From Alphaproteobacteria bacterium (lineage in GTDB: Bacteria > Pseudomonadota > Alphaproteobacteria > Rickettsiales > VGDC01): DNA of 5,188 nucleotides. The number at the start of each line of letters is the position of its first letter. The first letter of the stretch is position 1. The notes under the pieces were generated by a model. That model saw only the letters and a program-made list of their open reading frames with translations. It was not told where the DNA came from and ran no database searches. This document shows, one piece after another, positions 1-5,188 of this stretch. The stretch lies in contig VGDC01000154.1 of NCBI GenBank assembly GCA_016869895.1, positions 1 through 5,188 of the forward strand, read 5' to 3'. Made by a program: the position numbers and the translations under genes.

Positions 1-861
1 CTGCATCTGGCCGAGACCGTAAACGATGGCGACCGCCGCGATGCGCCAGAATTCATCGAACTGGAACAGGGCGATGGCCATGGCGGCGATGAAACCCAGC
101 ATCGCCCCAACGAAGGGGATGAAGGTGATGAGGCCGGAGATGAGGCCGATGAGCACGCCATAGTTCAACCCCGTCAAACCAAGGCCGACCATGTAGAACG
201 CCGCCAGAATAAGGCAGACGTTCACCTGACCGCGCAGGTATCCGGCGATGGTGTTGTCGATTTCACGCATCTGCTCGCGGATGGTATCGGCGCTTTCGCG
301 GGGCAACAGCTCGTCCACGCGCTGGATGAATTCCTGCCAGTCGCGCAGCAGGTAGAACGCCACCACAGGCGCAAGCAGCAGCAAGGTGATGGTGTTGAAG
401 AAATTCGCACCGGAGGTGAAGATGCGCACCAGAATGGTTTTGGCGTATTCCAGAGCCGATTCGGAGGCGTTGGACAAGACTTCCTGCGAATTCGCGGCGA
501 CAGGCGTGCCGCGGAAACCGCTCATCACCTTGTCTATCTGCGGGGCAATGAACTCCTTGCCCTTGCGGAGGTATTCCGGCAAAGCCTTGAAGAAGGCCAT
601 GATCTGGTCGTAGAGCACCGGAGCCAAGGCCGCGATGACCAGCACCATCCCGCCGAAGAAACCGACGATAAGAATGCTCGTCGCCGTGGTGCGCGAATAG
701 CCTCTCCGCTCCAGCCAGCGCGCCGCGGGGTCAAGGAAGTAGGCCACCAGCAGACCCAGCACGAAGGGCAGCAGAATGGTGCGGATGAGGTAGAGGAATC
801 CGAGGAAGGCGACGCCGACCCCCAGCCAGAACCAGATTTTCTTGGTATGCGCGGCAAACAT
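1..861 (-). CDS. AI-2E family (PerM-type) membrane protein, C-terminus cut by window edge
   Basis: This is a polytopic inner-membrane protein of the AI-2E/PerM/TqsA family, whose members are putative exporters or permeases with poorly defined substrates. The frame starts with ATG at 861 and stays open to base 1, giving 287 residues. Full-length members are about 350, so roughly the last 60-80 residues lie outside. Visible hydrophobic segments are at about 10-27, 30-45, 60-82, 152-173, 212-231, 233-265 and 274 onwards. A long amphipathic, charged region (about 84-150) sits between the third and fourth, as in the family. Family-like motifs are FYLLRDW (169-175), IDNTIAGYLRGQ (201-212) and GLITFIPFVG (243-252). 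An AAGGA ribosome site (874-870) lies 8 nt before the start. The 23-bp gap to the upstream DUF2066-like gene suggests co-transcription. In relatives this gene is often followed by hda/hdaA, which would be off the left edge (inference). The family call is solid, but transport of AI-2 itself should not be assumed. Confidence 0.9.
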   Translation of the reverse strand, partial: MFAAHTKKIWFWLGVGVAFLGFLYLIRTILLPFVLGLLVAYFLDPAARWLERRGYSRTTATSILIVGFFGGMVLVIAALAPVLYDQIMAFFKALPEYLRKGKEFIAPQIDKVMSGFRGTPVAANSQEVLSNASESALEYAKTILVRIFTSGANFFNTITLLLLAPVVAFYLLRDWQEFIQRVDELLPRESADTIREQMREIDNTIAGYLRGQVNVCLILAAFYMVGLGLTGLNYGVLIGLISGLITFIPFVGAMLGFIAAMAIALFQFDEFWRIAAVAIVYGLGQMQ

Positions 862-884
862 CCGTTGTGTCCTTGAGAGGGGTG

Positions 885-2153
885 TTAGAGGCTGATGATC
901 CAGTAATTCGCGGCTTTGTCGACGCGGATGCCCGCGCCCTGCAATGCCGCCTCCAGCTGGGGCAGACCACCGCGATAATGCACGATGACATCCGCCTGCT
1001 GCTGGGACAGGGCGGAAAGCTCCACCCGCGCCACGGCAGGCAATGCGGAAAGTTTGTTACGCAAACTCACCCAGTCCGACACATTGTTCAAACGGCTGAG
1101 CACGGTGATGCGCCCTGCCACGGGGCCAGCGGCAGCCGCAGGGTTCGCAGCAGTGGGCGCGCTAGAGGGCGATGCGCTCAACACCGCTTGCTGGCCTTGG
1201 GCTTCAGTGGTCAGCCGCGCGGCGATTTCCGCCGCTGCACGCGCCATCACCTGTTCGGGCGTTTCGCCGCCTTCCGCTTCGAATACCCACGGCTGGTCGG
1301 TGTAATTATCGCCGGAGCGCAGGGTGCGCAGCGTCACCTGCAGGGCTTTCACGCCTGTGGAAGCGATGATGTCCTCAGCTTCCGCCACCACGACCGTTCC
1401 GGCCTGATAGCGCTCCGCCAAGGTGGAGACCTGCGCGAAGCTACCCGCTTGCGAGGCATCCGGCAGCACCAGCTTATCCGACTGGTCGCCGATGGGTAGG
1501 CGCACAAGGTTGGTATCGCTGCGCGGGGTGCGGTTCCACACGGAACGCCAGAGGTTGGATTCATCCCAGAGCTGACCGGAGCGGCCAACGGGCAGCACCA
1601 GCACGACAGGGTTCGCGGCTACCGCAGCGGGAGCGGCCGCAATGCTCGGCTGGCCGGGGCGATTCAGGGTGTAGGACGTGGTGGAGCTGACCACTCCGCC
1701 GCGCGAGGGGGAATAGACCGTGCCGCCGCCGGGGCGGGTGACGGGGGGCTGGGCGACCGCATAACCACTCACCGCAGGTGCGGCGGCAACAGGCGCAGCA
1801 CCGCTGAGCAAGGCATCGACCTTGCGGGGGTTGAAGCTGACATCGATGGACGCGCTATAGCTTCGGGCGGAGAGTTTCTCGTTCTTCACATCATAGCCAT
1901 TGACGAGGCTGCTGATGGTGGACGCAGGAACAGAGGCAGCCTTGGCGGCGGCCTGATCCGGCGGCAGCATGCCTTGCAGCAGCTTGGCGAAAGCGGCGGT
2001 ATCGGCCTGCGCCATGGCGTTCATGCGGGCGGTGGTGGCATCCTCCGCTGTGGCGGAAACGGGCACATCGCGCACGGTATAATCCGCCGCAAGGGCTGAG
2101 GTCGAAAGGAGCGCCGCTCCCACCATCACCATCATTCCGCGCAGAATCGCCAT
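885..2153 (-). CDS. Secreted DUF2066-like protein
   Basis: This encodes 422 residues of unknown biochemical function. It resembles DUF2066 proteins, envelope proteins often encoded beside a PerM-type protein, hda and purM. Residues 1-22 form a signal peptide (R5, a hydrophobic core, then SALA before AD), so export to the periplasm is expected; there is no lipobox. The N-terminal domain (about 24-116) is the region typical of the family (YTVRDVPVSATAEDA, then a helix with repeated Ala, then VNGYDVKNEKLSARSYSASI ending in a beta strand). Residues 117-181 are a low-complexity Ala/Pro/Gly/Ser linker. A second folded part (182-316) begins with PVVLVLPVGRSGQLWDESN. A second Ala/Pro linker (about 324-346) leads to a C-terminal module (347-422) with alternating beta and alpha pattern ending in YWIISL. 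The ATG at 2153 is supported by AAAAGGGTGA (2166-2157), with 6 nt between AGGG and the start codon. The stop is TAA. Assignment rests on layout and neighbourhood recalled from knowledge, not on a search. Confidence 0.8.
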   Translation of the reverse strand: MAILRGMMVMVGAALLSTSALAADYTVRDVPVSATAEDATTARMNAMAQADTAAFAKLLQGMLPPDQAAAKAASVPASTISSLVNGYDVKNEKLSARSYSASIDVSFNPRKVDALLSGAAPVAAAPAVSGYAVAQPPVTRPGGGTVYSPSRGGVVSSTTSYTLNRPGQPSIAAAPAAVAANPVVLVLPVGRSGQLWDESNLWRSVWNRTPRSDTNLVRLPIGDQSDKLVLPDASQAGSFAQVSTLAERYQAGTVVVAEAEDIIASTGVKALQVTLRTLRSGDNYTDQPWVFEAEGGETPEQVMARAAAEIAARLTTEAQGQQAVLSASPSSAPTAANPAAAAGPVAGRITVLSRLNNVSDWVSLRNKLSALPAVARVELSALSQQQADVIVHYRGGLPQLEAALQGAGIRVDKAANYWIISL

Positions 2154-2295
2154 ATATCACCCTTTTGTTGCATGCTTGAATATCCGCATTTTTATCGCGC
2201 GGAGGCATAAGGAATATAGACGTACCGCAGAATTTTCACTAGAAAAGAATGCATTCCGCCCCAAAGCCCATATGCTACACTACGAAAGCCGCGCC
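2154..2295. promoter_or_regulatory. Divergent intergenic region between the DUF2066-like gene and purM
   Basis: These 142 bases separate divergent starts and must hold signals for both directions. The stretch is richer in A and T than the flanking genes. No convincing promoter is visible. On the minus strand TATATT (2218-2213) is a fair -10 element, but the hexamer 17 nt upstream (TAGTGA, 2241-2236) is a poor -35. On the plus strand TATGCT (2271-2276) and TACACT (2276-2281) are possible -10 elements without a good -35. A perfect 10-bp palindrome, GAATGCATTC (2247-2256), could be an operator half-pair or chance. The DUF2066-side ribosome site is at 2166-2157. The purM frame is open upstream to 2176 but has no start signal there. 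Confidence 0.45.
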
Positions 2296-3351
2296 ATGAC
2301 CGAGAAGAACCAGCACGCCACCTACGCCGCCGCAGGGGTGGACATCGATGCGGGGAACGCCTTGGTCGATAATATCAAACCCTTGGCGAAATCCACCACC
2401 CGCTCCGGCGTGATGTCGTCGCTGGGCGGGTTTGGCGCGTTGTTCGACCTGAAAGCCGCAGGCTTCGGCGAAGATGCCGTGCTCGTCTCCACCACCGATG
2501 GCGTCGGCACGAAGCTGAAACTCGCCATCGACACCGATAAGCACGAAGGCATCGGCATCGACCTTGTCGCCATGTGCGTCAACGACCTCGTGGTGCAGGG
2601 CGCAGAGCCGCTCTTCTTCCTCGATTATTACGCCACGGGCAAATTGCAGGTGGCCGCCGCCAGCACCGTCGTCGCCAGTATCGCCGAAGGCTGCAAACAG
2701 GCGGGGTGCGCGCTAGTCGGCGGTGAGACCGCCGAAATGCCGGGGCTTTACGGCAAAGGGGATTACGACCTCGCGGGGTTCAGCGTCGGCGCAGTGGCGC
2801 GCAGCCAGTTGCTGCCCAAGCTCGATGCCATCAAGGAAGGCGATGTCGTCATCGGCCTTGCCTCCAGCGGCATCCATTCCAACGGCTTCTCGCTGGTGCG
2901 CCACATCCTCAAAGCACAGAACATCGACCTGAAAGACAAAGCCCCCTTCAGCGAGAAGAGCTGGGCAGAGGTGTTGCTCGAACCCACCAGAATCTATGTC
3001 AAATCCTGCCTTGCCGCCATCCGCTCCCATGCTGGCGTGAAAGCCCTTTCACATATCACGGGCGGTGGCTTGCTGGAGAATATCCCCCGCGTGTTGCCCG
3101 ATGGTTTCGGTGTGGAGCTGCGCCGTTCCGCATGGGAAATCCCCGCCATCTTCCAATGGCTGCAGGAAGCGGGCAACATCGAAGACAACGAACTCTACCG
3201 CACCTTCAACTGCGGCATCGGCATGGCATTGATGGTGGAGGCTAGCACGGCGGATGCCATCATCCAGCTGCTGACGCTGGAAGGCGAAACGGTCTATACA
3301 CTCGGCGAAATCGTCAAAACCAGCGATGCCCATCGCGTGAAGGTCATCTGA
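2296..3351 (+). CDS. purM: Phosphoribosylformylglycinamidine cyclo-ligase (AIR synthetase)
   Basis: PurM catalyses ATP-dependent ring closure of FGAM to 5-aminoimidazole ribonucleotide, the fifth step of de novo purine synthesis, in the cytoplasm. The protein has 351 residues, close to the usual 345-350. Family motifs are in order: TYAAAGVDIDAGN (9-21), DGVGTKLKLA (68-77, Gly-rich ATP/substrate loop), GIDLVAMCVNDL (87-98), FFLDYYATGKL (107-117), GGETAEMPG (142-150), LASSGIHSNGFSLVR (188-202), TRIYVK (231-236), ITGGGLLENIPRVLP (254-268) and FNCGIGM (304-310). The start at 2296 places TYAAAGVDIDAGN at the normal distance from the N-terminus. The ribosome site is weak (CGAAAG, 7 nt upstream). 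An in-frame ATG at 2272 would add eight residues and has no ribosome site. TGA ends the gene one base before purN, so the two are surely co-transcribed and probably translationally coupled. No key motif is missing. Confidence 0.97.
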   Translation: MTEKNQHATYAAAGVDIDAGNALVDNIKPLAKSTTRSGVMSSLGGFGALFDLKAAGFGEDAVLVSTTDGVGTKLKLAIDTDKHEGIGIDLVAMCVNDLVVQGAEPLFFLDYYATGKLQVAAASTVVASIAEGCKQAGCALVGGETAEMPGLYGKGDYDLAGFSVGAVARSQLLPKLDAIKEGDVVIGLASSGIHSNGFSLVRHILKAQNIDLKDKAPFSEKSWAEVLLEPTRIYVKSCLAAIRSHAGVKALSHITGGGLLENIPRVLPDGFGVELRRSAWEIPAIFQWLQEAGNIEDNELYRTFNCGIGMALMVEASTADAIIQLLTLEGETVYTLGEIVKTSDAHRVKVI

Positions 3352-3352
3352 T

Positions 3353-4003
3353 ATGGCGAAGAAGGTCGCCATCCTCATCTCCGGTTCGGGCAGCAATATG
3401 CAAGCCTTGGTGCAAACCGCCGCCGCAGCCGATTACCCCGCCGAGGTCGTCGCCGTCATCTCCAACATCCCCAGCGCCACGGGACTCGCTCGCGCCGCCA
3501 ATGACGGCATCGCCACCCATGTCCTCGACCATACGTTGTTCGACAGCCGCGAAGCCTATGACGACGCGCTCCACGCCCTCATCATGAGCACGGGTGCGGA
3601 AATCGTCTGCCTCGCCGGATTCATGCGTATCCTCACCCCCGAATTCGTGAACCGCTGGACGGGGCAGATGCTGAACATCCACCCTTCCCTGCTGCCGTCT
3701 TATCGTGGATTGCACACCCACCGCCGCGCGCTGGCCGATGGCGTGACCATCACGGGATGCACGGTGCATTTCGTGGTGCCGGAGTTGGACGCCGGCCCTG
3801 CCATCATCCAAGCCGCCGTGCCCGTGCTTTCGAATGATGATGAAAAAGCCCTCGCCGCGCGGGTGCTAGCCGCCGAACACCAGATTTATCCGCAGGCATT
3901 ACGCTGGCTGGCCGAGGGAAAAGTATCCCTCAATAGCGAAGGGCGCATCCAGCGCAACGGCAATGCCGTGGTGGATACGCCCTCTATTTTGATTGTCCCG
4001 TGA
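3353..4003 (+). CDS. purN: Phosphoribosylglycinamide formyltransferase (GAR transformylase)
   Basis: PurN transfers a formyl group from 10-formyltetrahydrofolate to GAR to make FGAR, the third step of de novo purine synthesis, in the cytoplasm. The protein has 216 residues, similar to the 212 of E. coli PurN. The phosphate-binding loop ISGSGSNMQAL (9-19) opens a Rossmann-like fold. CLAGFMRIL (86-94) and MLNIHPSLLPSYRGLHTH (106-123) line the folate and GAR sites. The catalytic triad is visible as Asn108, His110 and Asp146 (in PELDAGP), matching E. coli Asn106, His108 and Asp144. EHQIYPQALRW (175-185) is the usual C-terminal helix. The start codon lies one base after the purM stop, and GAAGG (3339-3343) inside the purM end is the ribosome site, 9 nt upstream. 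The TGA stop lies inside a strong hairpin (4000-4021). The gene appears intact. Confidence 0.97.
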   Translation: MAKKVAILISGSGSNMQALVQTAAAADYPAEVVAVISNIPSATGLARAANDGIATHVLDHTLFDSREAYDDALHALIMSTGAEIVCLAGFMRILTPEFVNRWTGQMLNIHPSLLPSYRGLHTHRRALADGVTITGCTVHFVVPELDAGPAIIQAAVPVLSNDDEKALAARVLAAEHQIYPQALRWLAEGKVSLNSEGRIQRNGNAVVDTPSILIVP

Positions 4004-4021
4004 TTTTCGTCTGAAAATCAC
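4000..4021 (+). terminator. 9-bp perfect hairpin spanning the purN stop codon
   Basis: GTGATTTTC (4000-4008) and GAAAATCAC (4013-4021) are perfectly complementary around a GTCT loop. The purN stop TGA (4001-4003) is in the left arm. No T-run follows directly on either strand (CATGG on the right), so this is not a classical Rho-independent terminator. It could protect the 3' end of purMN mRNA, act in Rho-dependent termination, or be one end of the structured element that follows. The hairpin itself is certain as sequence; its terminator role is inferred. Confidence 0.4.
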
Positions 4022-4054
4022 ATGGACGATGCTTCGCTCGCTCAGGGCTGGTTC

Positions 4055-4084
4055 GGGCTACTGCCCTCAATCCCCAAAATTGAG
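4055..4084. repeat. Two small adjacent stem-loops downstream of purN
   Basis: GGGC-TACT-GCCC (4055-4066) forms a 4-bp stem with a 4-nt loop. CTCAAT (4066-4071) pairs with ATTGAG (4079-4084) around CCCCAAA. The two stems touch at base 4066, so at most one uses that base. They lie between the 9-bp hairpin (4000-4021) and the long inverted repeat (4086-4213), giving a run of four predicted stems in about 215 bases. Individually they are short and could arise by chance. Their clustering is what suggests a structured element. Confidence 0.4.
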
Positions 4085-4085
4085 C

Positions 4086-4213
4086 TTCGTAAGGTTTTTG
4101 CTTCTTTCTCAACTAGGCAGCCGAGGCAAGCCGCGCGGAGTGTCCATCAAGTACATGAGCACGGCGCGTCCGAAGGATAACGACGTGGAGGAAGAAAGCA
4201 GGAAGCTTACGGA
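4086..4213. repeat. Long imperfect inverted repeat between convergent purN and ndk
   Basis: The pyrimidine-rich left arm (4086-4109, TTCGTAAGG then TTTTTGCTTCTTTCT) pairs with the purine-rich right arm (4190-4213, GGAAGAAAGCAGG then AAGCTTACGGA) with only two mismatches if G-U pairs are allowed. CC (4121-4122) and GG (4125-4126) can pair with GG (4175-4176) and CC (4170-4171), leaving a GA/GAA internal loop. CGCGC (4132-4136) pairs with GCGCG (4164-4168). GTGTCCAT (4140-4147) pairs with ATGAGCAC (4155-4162) with one mismatch, around the loop CAAGTAC (4148-4154). The whole folds as one long hairpin of about 128 nt. The right arm includes the ndk stop codon and final codons. It could be a bidirectional transcription barrier for converging purMN and ndk transcripts, a small RNA, or a palindromic mobile or dispersed element. 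The sequence does not decide between these. Confidence 0.55.
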
Positions 4214-4629
4214 TGGATTTCGTCGTCCTTGAAGAAGTACGCGATTTCGATCTTCGCGTTCTCAAGGCTGTCGGAACCGTGCACGGAGTTGCGCTCGATA
4301 CCTTCGGCGAAATCTTTGCGGATGGTGCCGGGAGCAGCGTTCTCTGGGTTGGTCGCGCCCATGATGTCGCGGTAAGCAGCGAGTGCGTTCTCACGTTCCA
4401 GAACCTGCACGACGACGGGGCCGGAAACCATGAAGTCGATGAGTTCACCGAAGAAGCCGCGCTCTTTGTGAACCGCATAGAAACCTTCTGCCTGTGGGCG
4501 GCTCATGCGGATGCGCTTCTGCGCGATGATGCGGAAACCTGCTTCTTCGAGACGCTGGTTGATCGCACCGGTGAGGTTACGCTCGGTCGCATCGGGCTTC
4601 AGGATGGAGAAAGTACGTTCGAGAGCCAT
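4207..4629 (-). CDS. ndk: Nucleoside diphosphate kinase
   Basis: Ndk moves the gamma-phosphate of an NTP (usually ATP) to NDPs and dNDPs through a phosphohistidine intermediate, balancing nucleotide pools in the cytoplasm. The 140-residue protein has the family's standard length. It starts ERTFSILKPDA with Lys11, and shows Tyr51 (FYAVHKERGFF), Arg87 (AYRDIMGATNP), Arg104 and Asn114. The active-site motif NSVHGSDS is at 114-121, with catalytic His117 at the E. coli Ndk position. AAGGA (4640-4636) lies 6 nt before the ATG. A sigma70-like promoter sits at 4734-4706, leaving a leader of about 70 nt. The stop is TAA. The last codons form the right arm of the long inverted repeat that separates ndk from convergent purN. 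The gene looks intact and is probably monocistronic at its 5' side. Confidence 0.98.
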   Translation of the reverse strand: MALERTFSILKPDATERNLTGAINQRLEEAGFRIIAQKRIRMSRPQAEGFYAVHKERGFFGELIDFMVSGPVVVQVLERENALAAYRDIMGATNPENAAPGTIRKDFAEGIERNSVHGSDSLENAKIEIAYFFKDDEIHP

Positions 4630-4705
4630 GATAATTCCTTTAAAATAGCGATAAAATAAGGGTTAAGCGGGGTCAGCGATAGGGCTGGCCAGTGATTTCG
4701 GGCGT

Positions 4706-4734
4706 GTTATACGCGCTCGCGCCTCTTTATGCAA
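4706..4734 (-). promoter_or_regulatory. Sigma70-like promoter for ndk
   Basis: Read on the minus strand, TTGCAT (4734-4729) is followed after exactly 17 nt by TATAAC (4711-4706). The -10 element matches TATAAT at five of six positions, and the -35 element matches TTGACA at the conserved TTG. Transcription would start near 4699, giving a leader of about 70 nt before the ndk ATG at 4629. The spacer is the GC-rich, partly self-complementary string GCGCGAGCGCG. The leader contains an 8-bp palindrome, CTGGCCAG (4685-4692). Confidence 0.6.
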
Positions 4735-4742
4735 TCTTTTTA

Positions 4743-4771
4743 ATGACATGGCGGAATCGCCGCTCCATAAT
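4743..4771 (+). promoter_or_regulatory. Sigma70-like promoter for the lipoprotein gene
   Basis: ATGACA (4743-4748) and CATAAT (4766-4771) each match consensus at five of six positions and are exactly 17 nt apart. A transcript would start near 4778, downstream of the in-frame ATG at 4748, which excludes that codon as the start for this promoter and supports ATG 4805 (or 4793). The spacer holds an inverted repeat GGCG-GAAT-CGCC (4750-4761) that includes a GANTC site (GAATC, 4754-4758). The -35 elements of this promoter and of the ndk promoter are 8 bp apart, back to back. Confidence 0.6.
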
Positions 4772-4804
4772 CCCTTGAACGCCCCACCACCGATGGATGA
4801 CACC

Positions 4805-5188
4805 ATGCTTACCTTCCGCCGTTTTCTCCTCATGTTCCCTCTGTGCGTCTTCGCCGCTTGCAGTCCTGTGCAGGAGCTGAAACAGGCTTCCCAGCATGAC
4901 ACGGGTAGTTTCGCCGATAGTCTGGCTGCGGAATATCTCGGCTTCTCCGAATCGGAAGCGGAACAGGGGCGTGAGGCCGCCAGTGAGCACTTCGCGCTCA
5001 AAGGGTTGGATGCGAAGAAGAACGGCGATGTCGAGCCGGAACGCCCCCGCGAATGGCAGATGGAAGCCACCGACGACCGCGACGACCTGCAGGGTGCGCG
5101 CCGCCGCCTGATGCAGGCACGCACGGATTTCGTCAAGCGCGTTTCCAGCCAGAGCCTTGCCCGTGCGCAGGTGCTCTATGACTGCTGA
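4805..5188 (+). CDS. Small lipoprotein resembling the N-terminal domain of OmpA-family lipoproteins, possibly truncated
   Basis: The chosen start at 4805 gives 127 residues with a lipoprotein signal: R5-R6, a hydrophobic core FLLMFPLCV, and the lipobox FAAC with Cys19 as lipidation site (Phe at -3 is less common than Leu). The mature part is hydrophilic and helical. It has a region FADSLAAEYLGFSESEAEQG (36-55), EHFALKGLDA (61-70) and a C-terminal helix LQGARRRLMQARTDFVKR (95-112) followed by SLARAQVLYDC (117-127). From memory, this order resembles the N-terminal domain of alphaproteobacterial OmpA-family lipoproteins (EY..L...E, HFARKAL, L..AR.RL, ARAQV.YDCW), where the protein usually continues past YDCW. 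Here a TGA replaces the expected Trp codon. An ATG at 4748 would put 19 odd residues before the signal peptide and overlaps the promoter; ATG 4793 is possible. The ribosome site is weak (GGATGA, 4 nt upstream). Anchoring in the outer membrane is likely; function is unknown. Confidence 0.65.
   Translation: MLTFRRFLLMFPLCVFAACSPVQELKQASQHDTGSFADSLAAEYLGFSESEAEQGREAASEHFALKGLDAKKNGDVEPERPREWQMEATDDRDDLQGARRRLMQARTDFVKRVSSQSLARAQVLYDC

Noticed and set aside
867..1499. Open frame of 210 codons on the plus strand, antisense to the DUF2066-like gene
   Set aside because: High GC content creates long antisense frames. The minus-strand frame has a signal peptide, ribosome site and domain layout, and this one has none.
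2176..2295. N-terminal extension of PurM from TTG 2176 or ATG 2272
   Set aside because: No ribosome site precedes either codon, and the added residues do not belong to the family. ATG 2296 gives the normal PurM N-terminus.
4093..4110. T-rich run GGTTTTTGCTTCTTTCTC as a purMN Rho-independent terminator
   Set aside because: The nearest good stem (4066-4084) ends about 10 nt before the five-T run, too far for a classical terminator. The run is better explained as the left arm of the long inverted repeat.
3993..4232. Open frame of 79 codons on the plus strand from the purN end through the structured region
   Set aside because: It begins inside purN, has no ribosome site, no recognisable domain, and runs through paired arms of the inverted repeat into the ndk 3' end. 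The openness is best seen as chance in a structured GC-rich spacer.
4213..4659. Open frame of 148 codons on the plus strand, antisense to ndk
   Set aside because: It mirrors ndk, whose catalytic motif and standard length are unambiguous.
4748..4804. Lipoprotein start at ATG 4748
   Set aside because: It overlaps the last base of the -35 element, lies before the predicted transcription start, has no ribosome site, and would put 19 residues before the signal peptide.
5186..5188. General recoding of UGA as Trp in this genome
   Set aside because: purM and purN end in TGA at natural family ends, and Trp in PurM, PurN and the AI-2E family protein is TGG. A local stop or mutation is simpler.

Overview
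The window is chromosomal DNA from a GC-rich bacterium, most likely an alphaproteobacterium. The evidence for this is codon choice rich in G and C at third positions, the gene neighbourhood (a DUF2066-type secreted protein and an AI-2E/PerM family membrane protein divergent from purM-purN), a lipoprotein resembling a family I associate with alphaproteobacteria, and GANTC sites. No species can be named from the sequence alone. Trp is encoded by TGG, and purM and purN both end in TGA at natural family ends, so the standard stop code applies.

Layout. (1) Positions 1-2153, minus strand: a probable two-gene operon. A secreted DUF2066-like protein (start 2153) is followed after 23 bp by an AI-2E/PerM family membrane protein that runs off the left edge. 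(2) Positions 2154-2295: a short AT-richer divergent intergenic region. (3) Positions 2296-4003, plus strand: purM and purN, separated by one base, encoding two steps of de novo IMP synthesis. (4) Positions 4000-4213: a structured non-coding stretch between convergent purN and ndk. It has a 9-bp hairpin over the purN stop codon, two smaller hairpins, and a long imperfect inverted repeat of about 128 nt whose right arm overlaps the end of ndk. (5) Positions 4207-4629, minus strand: ndk, nucleoside diphosphate kinase, with a good sigma70-like promoter. (6) Positions 4743-5188, plus strand: a second, back-to-back promoter and a small lipoprotein gene that ends with the last base of the window.

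How the genes fit together. purM, purN and ndk all serve nucleotide supply: PurN and PurM make intermediates towards IMP, and Ndk equalises NTP and dNTP pools. In many proteobacteria the genes divergent from purM include a PerM-type protein followed by hda/hdaA, the replication regulator, so hdaA may lie just beyond the left edge (inference). The lipoprotein looks like the N-terminal domain of alphaproteobacterial OmpA-family lipoproteins.

Most of the window is ordinary housekeeping DNA. The two points most worth a second look are the lipoprotein frame, which stops at TGA exactly where I expect a conserved Trp codon, and the structured inverted repeat between purN and ndk. I see no CRISPR array, transposase, tRNA or rRNA.
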